Positions 33,848 through 41,848 of a stretch of DNA of 64,000 bases are shown here, piece by piece. Source of the stretch: Clostridium sp. UBA699 (GTDB lineage Bacteria > Bacillota > Clostridia > Clostridiales > Clostridiaceae). The translations under genes were made by a program, and so were the position numbers. Position 1 is the first letter of the stretch, and each line of letters begins with the position of its first letter. The DNA lies in assembly GCA_002298915.1 (NCBI GenBank), contig DBML01000008.1, positions 1-64,000 on the forward strand. The letters are read 5' to 3'. The notes beneath the pieces are model-generated. The model was not told where the DNA came from, searched no databases, and was given only the letters and a program-made list of their open reading frames with translations.

Positions 33848-35284
33848 TCATATTTTGTAGCTTATCCTGACTGCAGTTCCTTCGCCTTTACTGCTTTCTA
33901 TAGAAAAATCAAAGTCTTCTACGAAGAGCTTGAGCTTGGAGTACACCATCATGAGCCCCCTCATAACGTACTTTTCATGGTTTCTAATTTTTTCTCTGAG
34001 CATATGAAGCGTGTCGGGCTCCATTCCTTCGCCGTTGTCCCTCACCTCGATGACTGCGCGGCTTCCTTCCTTTCGCCCCAGGATGTCAATCCTCATTTCA
34101 CCCTTGACATCCTTAAACCCATGTACGAAGCAGTTTTCCACAACCGGCTGAAGGCAGTTGAACGGAATGTTTGCATTCAATATATCGGAGGATATGTCTG
34201 TTGTTACTTTAAGCTTGTCTCCGCACCTCAGCTTCTGCAGGCTGGTGTAGTTGGCGATGTACTGGAGTTCGTCCCTGAGCTGAACATAGTGGTTTTCGTT
34301 TGAAGAAATGTATCTTAGCATGCCTGATACATCAATAATCGACTGGTAAGTGCTGAAAGCCTCCTCCTTCACAGCCATTCCCGCTATGGCGTTAAGCGTG
34401 TTGAACAGAAAATGGTTGCTGATCTGGATATTAAGCATCTTTTCTTTGGCCGACCTTAATATCAGCTCTTCATTCTTGAACAAGTAATAATTCTGTATGC
34501 TCTCGCCAAGCTTCTTCAGCTGCATAAGCAGAGCATTGACCGTCCCCTTCGGAACGATGTTCTCTCTCGTGTCCGAACTGTCTGAAGAAGTCCTGATATG
34601 CCCCCCTTTTATCGTCCCGATAAGCTTGCCTTGTATTGATATGGGCATACTAATCACAGTCAAACCATGCGGGCATATATACGCCGAAGAATTAGCATAA
34701 TGAGGCTGATCGTATTCACCTTTCAAACTGTACATAGGGCAGTTTCCGCTGTCTCCCAGGCATTCACTCCTGCACAGCTCGGGGTAACCTTCCCCCTGCA
34801 AGACCACTCCCCCTTCCTTATCGAGCACCGAGATCGGAATGTTGAGAGGCTTTGCGATGGTGTCGTATATGTATCTTATCTCTTCATTGATGTTGATATC
34901 CTCGTCGAATTTGAAATCCTTACCGGCCGCTGCGCTCGTGCTCTCGTTCGAGGGGATTCCCTGCTCATAGCTCGCAGGAATTGAAATCAGAAGATGTTTT
35001 ATCGGCACTTCCCTGTTGTTTATGGTTTCGTGAATTGTCCCTGCCTCCATGTGGTATATCTGCTTAGGCTTCATTTCACTTACCCTTCCGCCGATAAGCT
35101 GAACGCCCTCTCCGGAAAGAACGTAGATAAACTGTTCATCACCGTAATGTATATGCTTGTTCTGCCGCTTGTTGGGCAAAATCGTTGTTATGCCTATGCT
35201 CATTTTGTTTATTGAGCTTCCCGAATCAGGTTCGTAGATCCATTCTATATGTCCCCATTCAAAATACTGTATATTTTTGCTCAT
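33848..35284 (-). CDS. Cupin-PocR-histidine kinase sensor
   Basis: A 478-residue cytosolic sensor without transmembrane segments. Residues 25-105 form a cupin (HIHYGDEQFIYVLSGEGV, metal His44, His46, Glu50, then His86-type residue); 133-250 form a PocR-like ligand domain with cysteines 171, 175, 182 and 204 (CRSECLGDSGNCPMY, YICPHGL); 285-370 form a LytS/YesM-type kinase domain with the phosphoacceptor His291 in SNHFLFNTLNA, followed by a GHKL ATPase (NCLQPVVENCFVHGF, DNGEGM). PocR domains bind small hydrocarbon or related ligands, and the cysteines could carry a metal or redox sensor. Pairs with the AraC-type regulator downstream. Divergent from the XRE-cupin gene. Confidence 0.85.
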   Translation of the reverse strand: MSKNIQYFEWGHIEWIYEPDSGSSINKMSIGITTILPNKRQNKHIHYGDEQFIYVLSGEGVQLIGGRVSEMKPKQIYHMEAGTIHETINNREVPIKHLLISIPASYEQGIPSNESTSAAAGKDFKFDEDININEEIRYIYDTIAKPLNIPISVLDKEGGVVLQGEGYPELCRSECLGDSGNCPMYSLKGEYDQPHYANSSAYICPHGLTVISMPISIQGKLIGTIKGGHIRTSSDSSDTRENIVPKGTVNALLMQLKKLGESIQNYYLFKNEELILRSAKEKMLNIQISNHFLFNTLNAIAGMAVKEEAFSTYQSIIDVSGMLRYISSNENHYVQLRDELQYIANYTSLQKLRCGDKLKVTTDISSDILNANIPFNCLQPVVENCFVHGFKDVKGEMRIDILGRKEGSRAVIEVRDNGEGMEPDTLHMLREKIRNHEKYVMRGLMMVYSKLKLFVEDFDFSIESSKGEGTAVRISYKI

Positions 35285-35367
35285 ATGCTATTCCGCCTTT
35301 AAACATGAATGATCGAAGCAATATAATTACACATGAAATTATTATATCATCCAGGTTGAATTTTCTC

Positions 35368-35394
35368 AATATAATAAATATTCTTTATTATATT
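35368..35394. promoter_or_regulatory. Perfect 11-bp inverted repeat, candidate operator
   Basis: Arms AATATAATAAA (35368-35378) and TTTATTATATT (35384-35394) with a 5-bp centre, in the 162-bp divergent space between the sensor kinase and the XRE-cupin regulator and just upstream of the latter's -10 box. This is the expected place for autoregulation. Confidence 0.55.
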
Positions 35395-35406
35395 AAACAA
35401 AAGATA

Positions 35407-35415
35407 TGATATAAT
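35407..35415 (+). promoter_or_regulatory. Extended -10 promoter of the XRE-cupin gene
   Basis: TGATATAAT, with -10 hexamer TATAAT at 35410-35415 and no good -35; the inverted repeat occupies the -35 region. Confidence 0.6.
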
Positions 35416-35446
35416 AGCTGTAAATTCTTGTTTTGGGGAGATAAAT

Positions 35447-36001
35447 ATGAGCACTGCAAAAATCGGAAAAAAAATCATGGATTTCAGAAGGTTGAAAGGC
35501 ATTACCATAAGGGATTTCTCAGAGATAACCGGCCTAAGCACATCTTTAATAAGCCAGCTCGAAAGAGGCATGGGCAACCCGAGCCTTAATGCGCTGGAGG
35601 CCATTGCAGATGCGCTTGGGATACCGATGTTTTCGCTGTTCATGGGCGAGATTGACAACGCCTCGCTGATCCTGAGAAGGGAGGACAGGAAGAAGGTTTT
35701 CGATTCGGACAGCAAGCATATCCTCTATGACATCCTGACTCCGAGCCCTATCAAGTCGAGCCTCGATCTGCTTCTCATGAACCTCACTCCCAAGGCCGAA
35801 ACCGCTGGCGGCTTCTCAACCCACGCAGGCGAAGAGATAGCCTTCATCCTTGAAGGGGATGTTTTCATCATGCTTGAGGACGAGAAGTTCCTTCTCCGCG
35901 AAGGCGACACCGCCAGGATCCTTCCAACGACAAGGCATAAGTTCATCAACGAGACCGACAAGGAGATCAAGGTCCTGTTCGTGAGGAGCAGCCCCATATA
36001 A
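35447..36001 (+). CDS. XRE-family regulator with C-terminal cupin
   Basis: A 184-residue transcription factor: Cro/CI-type helix-turn-helix (about 8-62; TIRDFSEITGLSTSLISQLERG) and a C-terminal cupin ligand domain (about 105-180; GGFSTHAGEEIAFILEGDVFIMLEDE). Members of this PuuR-like class sense small metabolites, often amino acids, polyamines or sulfur compounds. Divergent from the cupin-PocR kinase, so two cupin-bearing regulators share one intergenic region. RBS GGGGAG six bases from the ATG. Confidence 0.92.
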   Translation: MSTAKIGKKIMDFRRLKGITIRDFSEITGLSTSLISQLERGMGNPSLNALEAIADALGIPMFSLFMGEIDNASLILRREDRKKVFDSDSKHILYDILTPSPIKSSLDLLLMNLTPKAETAGGFSTHAGEEIAFILEGDVFIMLEDEKFLLREGDTARILPTTRHKFINETDKEIKVLFVRSSPI

Positions 36002-36008
36002 GCGGAGA

Positions 36009-36044
36009 AGGGCCGATGCAGATTATAGTTTCTGCATCGGCCCT
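36009..36044. terminator. Terminator between the XRE-cupin and flavin reductase genes
   Basis: A 14-bp perfect stem AGGGCCGATGCAGA/TCTGCATCGGCCCT, 8-base loop, between convergent genes. The T tail is modest on both sides. Confidence 0.85.
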
Positions 36045-36050
36045 GTTATT

Positions 36051-36560
36051 CTATTCTCTTACGAGAACCTTCTCTATTTCTGCTATGTACATGATGTGGT
36101 AATCCTTGTTTGGATACTGCGCCTTCTCTATCTCCTTGTCGAAAAAGCACTCTGGCTCAAACTTCTGAGCATACTTCTTCCTGCATATCATCACGAGCTC
36201 AGCCTGCTCAAAGCAAGGGGCGTCTTCACCCTTAACCATGGTCAGCCCGGCTTTGGCTATTTTGTCCTCCTGCCTTCCTGAAACGGATCCAAAGTAGGTG
36301 AACTGTTCCCTGAAGCTTTCGTCATAGAACGAAAGGGACAGTGTCTCGGAAGCGTCTATGAACTCTCTCGTGTACCTCTGCGGTCTGACGAATATATAAG
36401 CGACATTCTTGTTCCATATGACTCCAAGGCCTCCCCATGAAGCTGTCATTGCGTTGACCTTTCCTTCCCTTTCAGCTGCAACGAGCATCCAGTCCTTTGC
36501 TATCATTTTGAACGGGTTTCCGCTGATCTCATGAACAGATATCTCCCTGAACTTCTTCAT
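36051..36560 (-). CDS. Flavin reductase-like (FMN-binding split barrel) protein
   Basis: A 169-residue flavoprotein of the flavin reductase-like family. Seen: MTASWGGLGVIWNKNVAYIFVRPQRYT (FMN and substrate face), LSLSFYDE and FGSVSGRQEDK. Such proteins reduce or carry FMN and often assist another enzyme. The ATG at 36560 has GGAGG ten bases upstream; an earlier start 11 codons up has none. Monocistronic, convergent with the XRE-cupin gene. Confidence 0.87.
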   Translation of the reverse strand: MKKFREISVHEISGNPFKMIAKDWMLVAAEREGKVNAMTASWGGLGVIWNKNVAYIFVRPQRYTREFIDASETLSLSFYDESFREQFTYFGSVSGRQEDKIAKAGLTMVKGEDAPCFEQAELVMICRKKYAQKFEPECFFDKEIEKAQYPNKDYHIMYIAEIEKVLVRE

Positions 36561-36593
36561 AAAATTCACTCCTCCACTAAACATCATAACCAT

Positions 36594-36961
36594 ATTTTAC
36601 AGCAACATATCAAGTTTTGCAAAAAATAAAAATACAGATCGAGTCTGTATTTTTGCGAGGGGTATTTTTCGCCTGCAGTTTGTGTGCGTTTTGGAAGCAG
36701 GCACATTAGAAGGGTAAAATTACTGTCCTAATACTGATGCAGCCCGAACTGTATTACAGCACAGGTTTGCTAATGTAGTACAATTAATATTGTATCACCG
36801 CAGTTGATATATTTCAACCCTATTTTCTTCAATTGAGTATATTTTGTGAAAATTGCACAGGTTTACAGTTGGCGGAAACGTTGCTGCAGCTTGGTTTAAA
36901 CGATTACAATGACTTTCCGCTGCTAAATTCTGCAAGTTTATAAGTTTTGACCTGCGTTATT
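36594..36961 (-). other. 368-bp gap with a candidate small RNA gene
   Basis: No convincing protein frame. On the minus strand a promoter (TTGAAA 36812-36817, 17 bp, TACAAT 36789-36794) is followed about 130 bp later by a rho-independent hairpin (stem 36628-36654). A transcript of about 155 bases, from about 36782 to 36625, would be produced. Confidence 0.45.
36620..36654 (-). terminator. Rho-independent terminator ending the candidate small RNA
   Basis: An 11-bp perfect stem AAAAATACAGA/TCTGTATTTTT with a 5-base loop; the minus strand continues ATTTTTTG. It is too far from the ybaK-type stop codon (36962) to be an ordinary terminator for it. Confidence 0.75.
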
Positions 36962-37441
36962 TTACGATTTGCTCAACTCCTTAAGCTCGGCTTTGGCAGC
37001 TTTCAAAAGGTCCTCAACTTTCAGTTCGATCTGTGTTCCAATCCTGCCCCCGCTGACTATTATGCTGCTGATGGAACCCGCGCTCGAATCGACATATGTC
37101 CTATACTCCTTCTTCATGCCGATTGGCGAACACCCGCCCCTTATGTATCCCGTCACCTTCTGGATATCCTTTACATGGATCATCTCGACCTTCTTTTCCC
37201 CGGCAGCCCTTGCTGATTTTTTCAAATCCAGCTCATCGGCCACAGGTATGACAAATACATAGTATTCGCCGCTGCCTCCCTGGCAGACCAGTGTCTTGTA
37301 GACCTGGGTCGGGTCCTTGCCGATTTTTTCCGCAACCGAGACTCCGTCTATCCTTCCGTCGCTGCTGTCGTATGCGTTCATGCCGTATTCGATTTTCTTC
37401 TGATCAAGTATCCTCATAGCGTTTGTCTTTGACTGTGCCAC
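36962..37441 (-). CDS. ybaK: YbaK/EbsC-type Cys-tRNA(Pro) deacylase
   Basis: A 159-residue trans-editing hydrolase that releases cysteine mischarged on tRNA-Pro. Seen: KIGKDPTQVYKTLVCQG, VIPVADELDLKKSARAAGEKKVEM and the GYIRGGCSPIGMKK loop with the conserved GG(C)SP. Starts at GTG with GGGGAGG nine bases upstream. The short ProS in this window lacks the editing domain, so this enzyme plausibly proofreads its product. Confidence 0.93.
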   Translation of the reverse strand: MAQSKTNAMRILDQKKIEYGMNAYDSSDGRIDGVSVAEKIGKDPTQVYKTLVCQGGSGEYYVFVIPVADELDLKKSARAAGEKKVEMIHVKDIQKVTGYIRGGCSPIGMKKEYRTYVDSSAGSISSIIVSGGRIGTQIELKVEDLLKAAKAELKELSKS

Positions 37442-37518
37442 TCTCTGATCCTCCCCTCACGCTCATAGGCTTTTTACTAGATTATAACTTTTAACCAAGA
37501 TTTCTTCAAGATTTGTGC

Positions 37519-37548
37519 TTGACATCCGCGGAAAACGGATAGTATAAT
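37519..37548 (+). promoter_or_regulatory. Consensus promoter for trpP
   Basis: TTGACA (37519-37524), an 18-bp spacer and TATAAT (37543-37548), both perfect hexamers, directly before the T-box leader. Confidence 0.88.
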
Positions 37549-37554
37549 ACTAAC

Positions 37555-37822
37555 CATAATCCTTTGAACAGGAAGAGTACCCATATAAGTTTAGTCTCAG
37601 AGAGTTGAGGGCGGTGCGATCTCAACACGAAAACCTATGGCGAATGGACCTGGTAGGAGTAAGCCGAACCCGAAGAAACCTTCGGGAGTAGTACTTAACG
37701 TGGGCCGCACGTTACAGCGGATAGGATATGCATGTATCCGAAAATGAGATGTGCTCCCACGGAGCATAAATTAGGTGGCAACGCGGATATACTTCGCCCT
37801 ATGTTTAGGGCGGAGTTTTTTT
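37555..37822 (+). promoter_or_regulatory. T-box leader of trpP, tryptophan specifier UGG
   Basis: The specifier pattern GAA-TGG-N6 puts TGG (Trp) at 37645-37647; GGGCGGTGCGATC gives the stem I apical part; the antiterminator motif AGGTGGCAACGCGG lies at 37773-37786; the terminator is an 11-bp stem (37791-37816) with a T-run to 37822. Confidence 0.95.
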
Positions 37823-37916
37823 ATTTCACGAAAGGTGGTGACAGGAATGGTTTGAAGTGAAGATTTGTCTGACTGGATCAACTATACAATGAAATTTGAA
37901 GGAGAGATTAATTACT

Positions 37917-38429
37917 ATGAATTTAAGAAAAATGATTTTGACCTCGCTGTTCCTTGCGCTCGGACTTGTGCTGCATCAGGCTATGCCCCCGATACTTTTC
38001 GGAATGAAGCCTGACATTATGATATGCATGATGTTCATCGCCATCCTTCTGAACAAGGATGACTACAAAATGACGCTCCTCATAGGTGTAATCGGGGGCC
38101 TGTTCGCCGCTATGACCTCCACGTTCCCCGGCGGCCAGCTGCCAAACATGATAGACAAGCTTGTGACCGCCAACTGCATCTTCTTGCTGTACAGGGTCCT
38201 TGACAGGAAGGCAGCCGACCAGGTTAAGATCGTCATCGCCGCCGTTATCGGCACTCTGATAAGCGGCACCGTGTTCCTGGGCTCCGCGGCGTTGCTGGTT
38301 GGACTTCCGGGACCGTTCATGGCCCTTATGCTGGCCGTAGTTCTTCCCGCAACCGCTATGAACGCAGTCGGCTGCTCCGTGCTCTACAACGCAACCGTCA
38401 TTTCACTAAAAAGAGTAAGGGTTTCCTAA
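37917..38429 (+). CDS. trpP: Tryptophan transporter TrpP
   Basis: A 170-residue membrane protein with about five hydrophobic segments and close resemblance to the Bacillus TrpP/YhaG family: GLVLHQAMPPILFGMKPDIM, MMFIAILL, TSTFPGGQLPNMIDK and GTVFLGSAALLVGLPG. Takes up tryptophan. Uptake rather than synthesis is supported by the tryptophan T-box upstream. The ATG at 37917 has GGAG eleven bases upstream; an in-frame TTG seven codons earlier has no RBS. Confidence 0.94.
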   Translation: MNLRKMILTSLFLALGLVLHQAMPPILFGMKPDIMICMMFIAILLNKDDYKMTLLIGVIGGLFAAMTSTFPGGQLPNMIDKLVTANCIFLLYRVLDRKAADQVKIVIAAVIGTLISGTVFLGSAALLVGLPGPFMALMLAVVLPATAMNAVGCSVLYNATVISLKRVRVS

Positions 38430-38439
38430 AAAGGAAACC

Positions 38440-38958
38440 CTACTCAAAATCCTTGTACAAGAGGCTAGGCTGAACGCCCTCGTTGTTTTGGTATTTGCCG
38501 CTGCGGTACTGGTCGTAGTCGCCTTCCACGCTGTGGTAGTATATCTGGCAGATTTCAACCTTGGGGTATATCCTTATCGGCTGCACGCAGAATATTTCAA
38601 GCGTCCAGTAGCCTTTGAACCCCACGTCCCCGAAGCCGGCGGTGACGTGTATGAAAAGGCCGAGTCTTCCGACCGAGGATCTCCCCTCAAGCATCGGGAC
38701 GTATTTGTCTGTAGCGGTGTACTCCTCAGTCCTTCCCAGATAGAGCTTTCCTGGTTCGAGCAGCAGTCCCTCCTCCGGGATGACAATCTTCTTAACTTTG
38801 TTCTGCTTTTTCATGTCCAGGATTTCCTCATCGTACACCAGAAGCTCGTTGTGGAGCTTAAGGTTGTAGCTGTTGGGATTAAGCTGCTTCTCACTGAACG
38901 GGTCGATGACAATTTCTTTTCCGAGTTTGTTCCTGATTTCTCTGCCTGATAGTATCAC
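38440..38958 (-). CDS. dcd: dCTP deaminase
   Basis: A 172-residue trimeric nucleotide deaminase of the dUTPase fold, giving dUTP from dCTP. Core motif LEGRSSVGRLGLFIHVTAGFGDVGFKG, N-terminal ILSGREIRNKLG and NPNSYNLKLHN. The GFGDVGFKG strand resembles bifunctional dCTP deaminase/dUTPases, so dUMP may be the final product; this cannot be decided from sequence. GTG start with GGGGG ten bases upstream. Confidence 0.93.
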   Translation of the reverse strand: MILSGREIRNKLGKEIVIDPFSEKQLNPNSYNLKLHNELLVYDEEILDMKKQNKVKKIVIPEEGLLLEPGKLYLGRTEEYTATDKYVPMLEGRSSVGRLGLFIHVTAGFGDVGFKGYWTLEIFCVQPIRIYPKVEICQIYYHSVEGDYDQYRSGKYQNNEGVQPSLLYKDFE

Positions 38959-38987
38959 TTCGTCTTTTCCCCCTTAAACTTTAGTTG

Positions 38988-39440
38988 CTATGCATATTCG
39001 ATGAACCGGAGCACAAAATTCTTTGCGTCCAGCAGATCCCTTTCATTCGGCCTGCCCTTCGATATTCCCCCTATGATCTTGAAAGGGCCGTAGTCCGTAA
39101 ATCCCCTGCAGGCGAAGCTTCCGAGCACCTCGAACCCCTTCCCTTCAAGCATCTGCTTAATGCTCCCGTTTGCCTTTGACCCTTCAAAGCCGCAGGTGAA
39201 AAACGCGAAAGCTTTCTTCCCCAGACCATCCTGCAGCCGGTCGATGAACCCGGCGAGCTCGGCGCTCGGCCTTCCGCCGTATATTCCGCTGCCGAAGCCT
39301 ATCATGTCGTAGCCTTCTATGATCCCGGGATTGAGACCTTCAACCCTGGCCAGGTCCGCCCTAATGGCTTCGGCCATTGCTTTTGCGACCTTCTCCGTGT
39401 TCCCCTTATGAGCAGATGAATAAATTATAAGCTTTTTCAT
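38988..39440 (-). CDS. Flavodoxin-like protein
   Basis: A 150-residue FMN protein: KLIIYSSAHKGNTEKVAKAMA phosphate loop, FGSGIYGGRPSAEL and FFTCGFEGS. It has the short clostridial flavodoxin/BilS-like form. Electron carrier of unknown partner. Ten bases after the CobW-like gene; the two are probably co-transcribed. Confidence 0.87.
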   Translation of the reverse strand: MKKLIIYSSAHKGNTEKVAKAMAEAIRADLARVEGLNPGIIEGYDMIGFGSGIYGGRPSAELAGFIDRLQDGLGKKAFAFFTCGFEGSKANGSIKQMLEGKGFEVLGSFACRGFTDYGPFKIIGGISKGRPNERDLLDAKNFVLRFIEYA

Positions 39441-39450
39441 GACCTACCCC

Positions 39451-40386
39451 CTATTCGGCAAGACTCATCTTTTTGCCTATTGTCTTGTCCCAGCATCTCT
39501 TAACCTCTTCCGCCGCAGAGCACCCTGGTTTTGCCGCAAGGACGAGTATCGATCCCCTCTCCGACACTTCCGAAGGTTTGTATTCGACGCTCCCTCCGGC
39601 AGCATCAACGAGGTTCCAGCCGTCCTCCAGTTCGAAGTAGCCTTTTATCCTTATGCAGATTTTCGAGGCTTCCTTAAGGAACCTGTTAAGCTCGGCTTTC
39701 TTCATCTCCCTGTCGTATCTCAGGATCAGATGCTGAGGTTTGCTTCCAATCCCGGCAGCTGCATCCTCGCAGGCTTTTGCGTGGATTCCGAACAGGTCCT
39801 CACCAAGGAACTTGTAGTCGAACCTGCCGAACTGAGCCTCCTCCACCCGAATCGACCTGTTGGCTTCGATTATCCTTGCCTTTATCTTCTCCGCGGTGTT
39901 TCTCCCCACCAGGTCCACCTTGTTGATAACCGCAAGCTGGCACTGCTCAAGCTGCTTCCTGACCACCTGAGGATTTTCCATCTGGTCCATGAAATACAGG
40001 CCGTCGATGAAACATATTGCACCCCTGTAATCATAGATATCTCCTTTTTTCGCCGATACGGCATCCATGATCCTGCGGAAATTCTCAAAGTCCGCGATAC
40101 CCTGCCTTTCAATGAAAACGTACTTCAGTGAGTATTCCGCCATCTCCATCAGCGCATCTGCGATGGAGGATATCTTGCAGGAGCATGAAACCGAGCCGTT
40201 CTTTCTGACCATGAAGTTGATGCCGTTCTTCCTGTACACTTTTCCTTCTCCATGAACCCTTCCGAACTCATTGACTATTATTCCGATTTTTTCTTCCGCA
40301 AGGAAAGCTGATATGTTTTTCAGAAAAGAACTCTTTCCCGAGCCGGAAAAACCGCAAAGTATGTAGATCTTCGTCTTCTCCTCCAT
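39451..40386 (-). CDS. COG0523 (CobW/P47K-like) GTPase
   Basis: A 311-residue G3E-class GTPase. Walker A GFSGSGKSS, switch-like GIIVNEFGRVHGE, Walker B region YVFIERQG, NKVD specificity motif, and a C-terminal CobW-C domain. The metal motif usually written CXCC reads CSC here (SVSCSCKIS, about residue 66), lacking one cysteine. These proteins act as metal chaperones or insertases; the metal and client are unknown, though the neighbouring flavodoxin may be linked. The ATG at 40386 has GGAGG five bases upstream. Confidence 0.85.
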   Translation of the reverse strand: MEEKTKIYILCGFSGSGKSSFLKNISAFLAEEKIGIIVNEFGRVHGEGKVYRKNGINFMVRKNGSVSCSCKISSIADALMEMAEYSLKYVFIERQGIADFENFRRIMDAVSAKKGDIYDYRGAICFIDGLYFMDQMENPQVVRKQLEQCQLAVINKVDLVGRNTAEKIKARIIEANRSIRVEEAQFGRFDYKFLGEDLFGIHAKACEDAAAGIGSKPQHLILRYDREMKKAELNRFLKEASKICIRIKGYFELEDGWNLVDAAGGSVEYKPSEVSERGSILVLAAKPGCSAAEEVKRCWDKTIGKKMSLAE

Positions 40387-40432
40387 GATTACCTCCAACA
40401 TCATCAATTTATAATATTATAGCATATAGAAC

Positions 40433-40461
40433 AAAAGAGCGGCAAAATTCGCCGCTCTTTT
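40433..40461 (-). terminator. Terminator downstream of megL
   Basis: An 11-bp perfect stem AAAAGAGCGGC/GCCGCTCTTTT, T-rich on both outer sides, 29 bp after the methionine gamma-lyase stop. Confidence 0.85.
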
Positions 40462-40489
40462 TTGTGAACATTCGGTGTGCTCCGCAGTG

Positions 40490-41692
40490 CTATTTTACTA
40501 TCAGGTCAAGCGCCTGTTTAAGGTCTGCAATTATATCCTCTACGTCTTCAAGACCTACTGCAAGCCTTACAAGTCCGTCGCTAATTCCCGCTGCCTGTCT
40601 TTCTTCGCAGGTGTACGGCGAGTGGGTCATTGAAGCTGGGTGCTGGATAAGTGTTTCAGCATCTCCAAGTGAAACTGCCAGCGTGCAAACCTTCACGTTG
40701 TTCATTACAGTCTTACCTTCTTCGACTCCGCCCTTAAGCTCGAATGCAATCATCCCCCCCGGTAATGACATCTGCTTCTTCGCTAATTCGTAGTATGGGA
40801 AGCTCTTCAATCCCGGATAGTAGACTTTGTCTACCGCAGGATGTGCTTCAAGGAATTCCGCAACCTTCATCGCATTTGAGCAGTGTCTGTCAACTCTCAG
40901 TGAGAGGGTTTTCATTCCTCTGATTATAAGATATGCATCGAACGGGCTGAGGACAGCTCCGGTCATGTCTTTGATACCGAAAAGCCTTACGCTGTTCACG
41001 AATTCCTGCTTTCCGCATACGAAGCCGGCGATGACATCACCATGTCCGTTCAGGTATTTTGTAGCTGAATGAAGGACAACGTCTGCTCCCAGTTCTATCG
41101 GCCTCTGTGTGTACGGTGTGCAGAATGTGTTGTCAACCATGACTAAGCAGCCTTCAGTTTTGTGAGCTATCTTGCACACAGCTTCAATGTCGGTGAGCTT
41201 AAGCGTAGGGTTGGCCGGTGATTCAAGGTAAACCACCTTTGTGTTTGGTCTCATAGCCGCTTCAACTGCTTCAAGATCAGAAGTGTCTACGAATGTGACG
41301 TCCACTCCGAACCTTGTCATTCCGTGGTTAAGCAGTGCGAATGTGCAGCCGTACAATGTTTCGTCTGCAACTATGTGGTCTCCTGCCTTCAGCGCAGTCC
41401 AAAGCGCAGCCGAGATGGCTCCCATTCCCGATGCTGCCGACATGCAGGCTTCAGCGCCTTCGAGTATTGCCAGCTTCTCTTCAACGACTGAATTTGTCGG
41501 GTTCCCGAGCCTTGAGTAGATGTAACCTGCCTCCTCAAGTGCGAACCTGCTTCCGCCCTGCTCAGCTGAATCGAAAACGAAGGTGGAAGTCTGATATATA
41601 GGAGTAGCGAGTGCGCCGAAACTGTTCTTGGCAACCCCTCCGTGTATTGACCTTGTTGAAAAACCCATTTTCTCTACGAAATCTCTGTTCAT
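40490..41692 (-). CDS. megL: Methionine gamma-lyase
   Basis: A 400-residue Cys/Met-metabolism PLP enzyme. Cys116 in DETLYGCTFALL is the residue characteristic of methionine gamma-lyases as opposed to cystathionine enzymes; Tyr114, Tyr59/Arg61 (YIYSRLGNPT) and the PLP lysine Lys212 (SATKYLNGHGD) are in place. It splits methionine to methanethiol, ammonia and 2-oxobutyrate, which Ptb/Buk-type reactions can then use for ATP. RBS GGAGG. Preceded by a sigma-54 promoter and by the gene of a TyrR-like activator. Confidence 0.92.
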   Translation of the reverse strand: MNRDFVEKMGFSTRSIHGGVAKNSFGALATPIYQTSTFVFDSAEQGGSRFALEEAGYIYSRLGNPTNSVVEEKLAILEGAEACMSAASGMGAISAALWTALKAGDHIVADETLYGCTFALLNHGMTRFGVDVTFVDTSDLEAVEAAMRPNTKVVYLESPANPTLKLTDIEAVCKIAHKTEGCLVMVDNTFCTPYTQRPIELGADVVLHSATKYLNGHGDVIAGFVCGKQEFVNSVRLFGIKDMTGAVLSPFDAYLIIRGMKTLSLRVDRHCSNAMKVAEFLEAHPAVDKVYYPGLKSFPYYELAKKQMSLPGGMIAFELKGGVEEGKTVMNNVKVCTLAVSLGDAETLIQHPASMTHSPYTCEERQAAGISDGLVRLAVGLEDVEDIIADLKQALDLIVK

Positions 41693-41732
41693 TGCAAAAC
41701 CTCCAAATAAATTAGCATTTTGGTAATATTAA

Positions 41733-41746
41733 TAGCAAGAAGCATG
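41733..41746 (-). promoter_or_regulatory. Sigma-54 (-24/-12) promoter of megL
   Basis: The minus strand reads TTGGCATGCTTCTTGCTAT: GG at 41745-41746, ten bases, GC at 41733-41734. Predicted start near 41721, about 29 bases before the megL ATG. Confidence 0.85.
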
Positions 41747-41832
41747 CCAAGACCTCGAGGCCAGAAGTATCAACAAAAGAAAAAGAAACGGAAAGATTTT
41801 CTTCCATTTCTTGAGGTTAAACGGTTACATTG

Positions 41833-41848
41833 GTTGCCGAGTGGCAAC
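41833..41848. promoter_or_regulatory. Inverted repeat GTTGCC-N4-GGCAAC, candidate activator site
   Basis: A perfect 6-bp inverted repeat right after the activator's stop codon and about 90 bp upstream of the megL -24 element, a usual distance for an enhancer. A third GTTGCC half lies at 41853-41858. It has no T-run, so a terminator role is less likely. Confidence 0.4.

Noticed and set aside
38418..38441. Hairpin between trpP and dcd as a terminator
   Set aside because: The 10-bp stem overlaps the end of trpP and no T-run follows on the plus strand; support is too weak to list.
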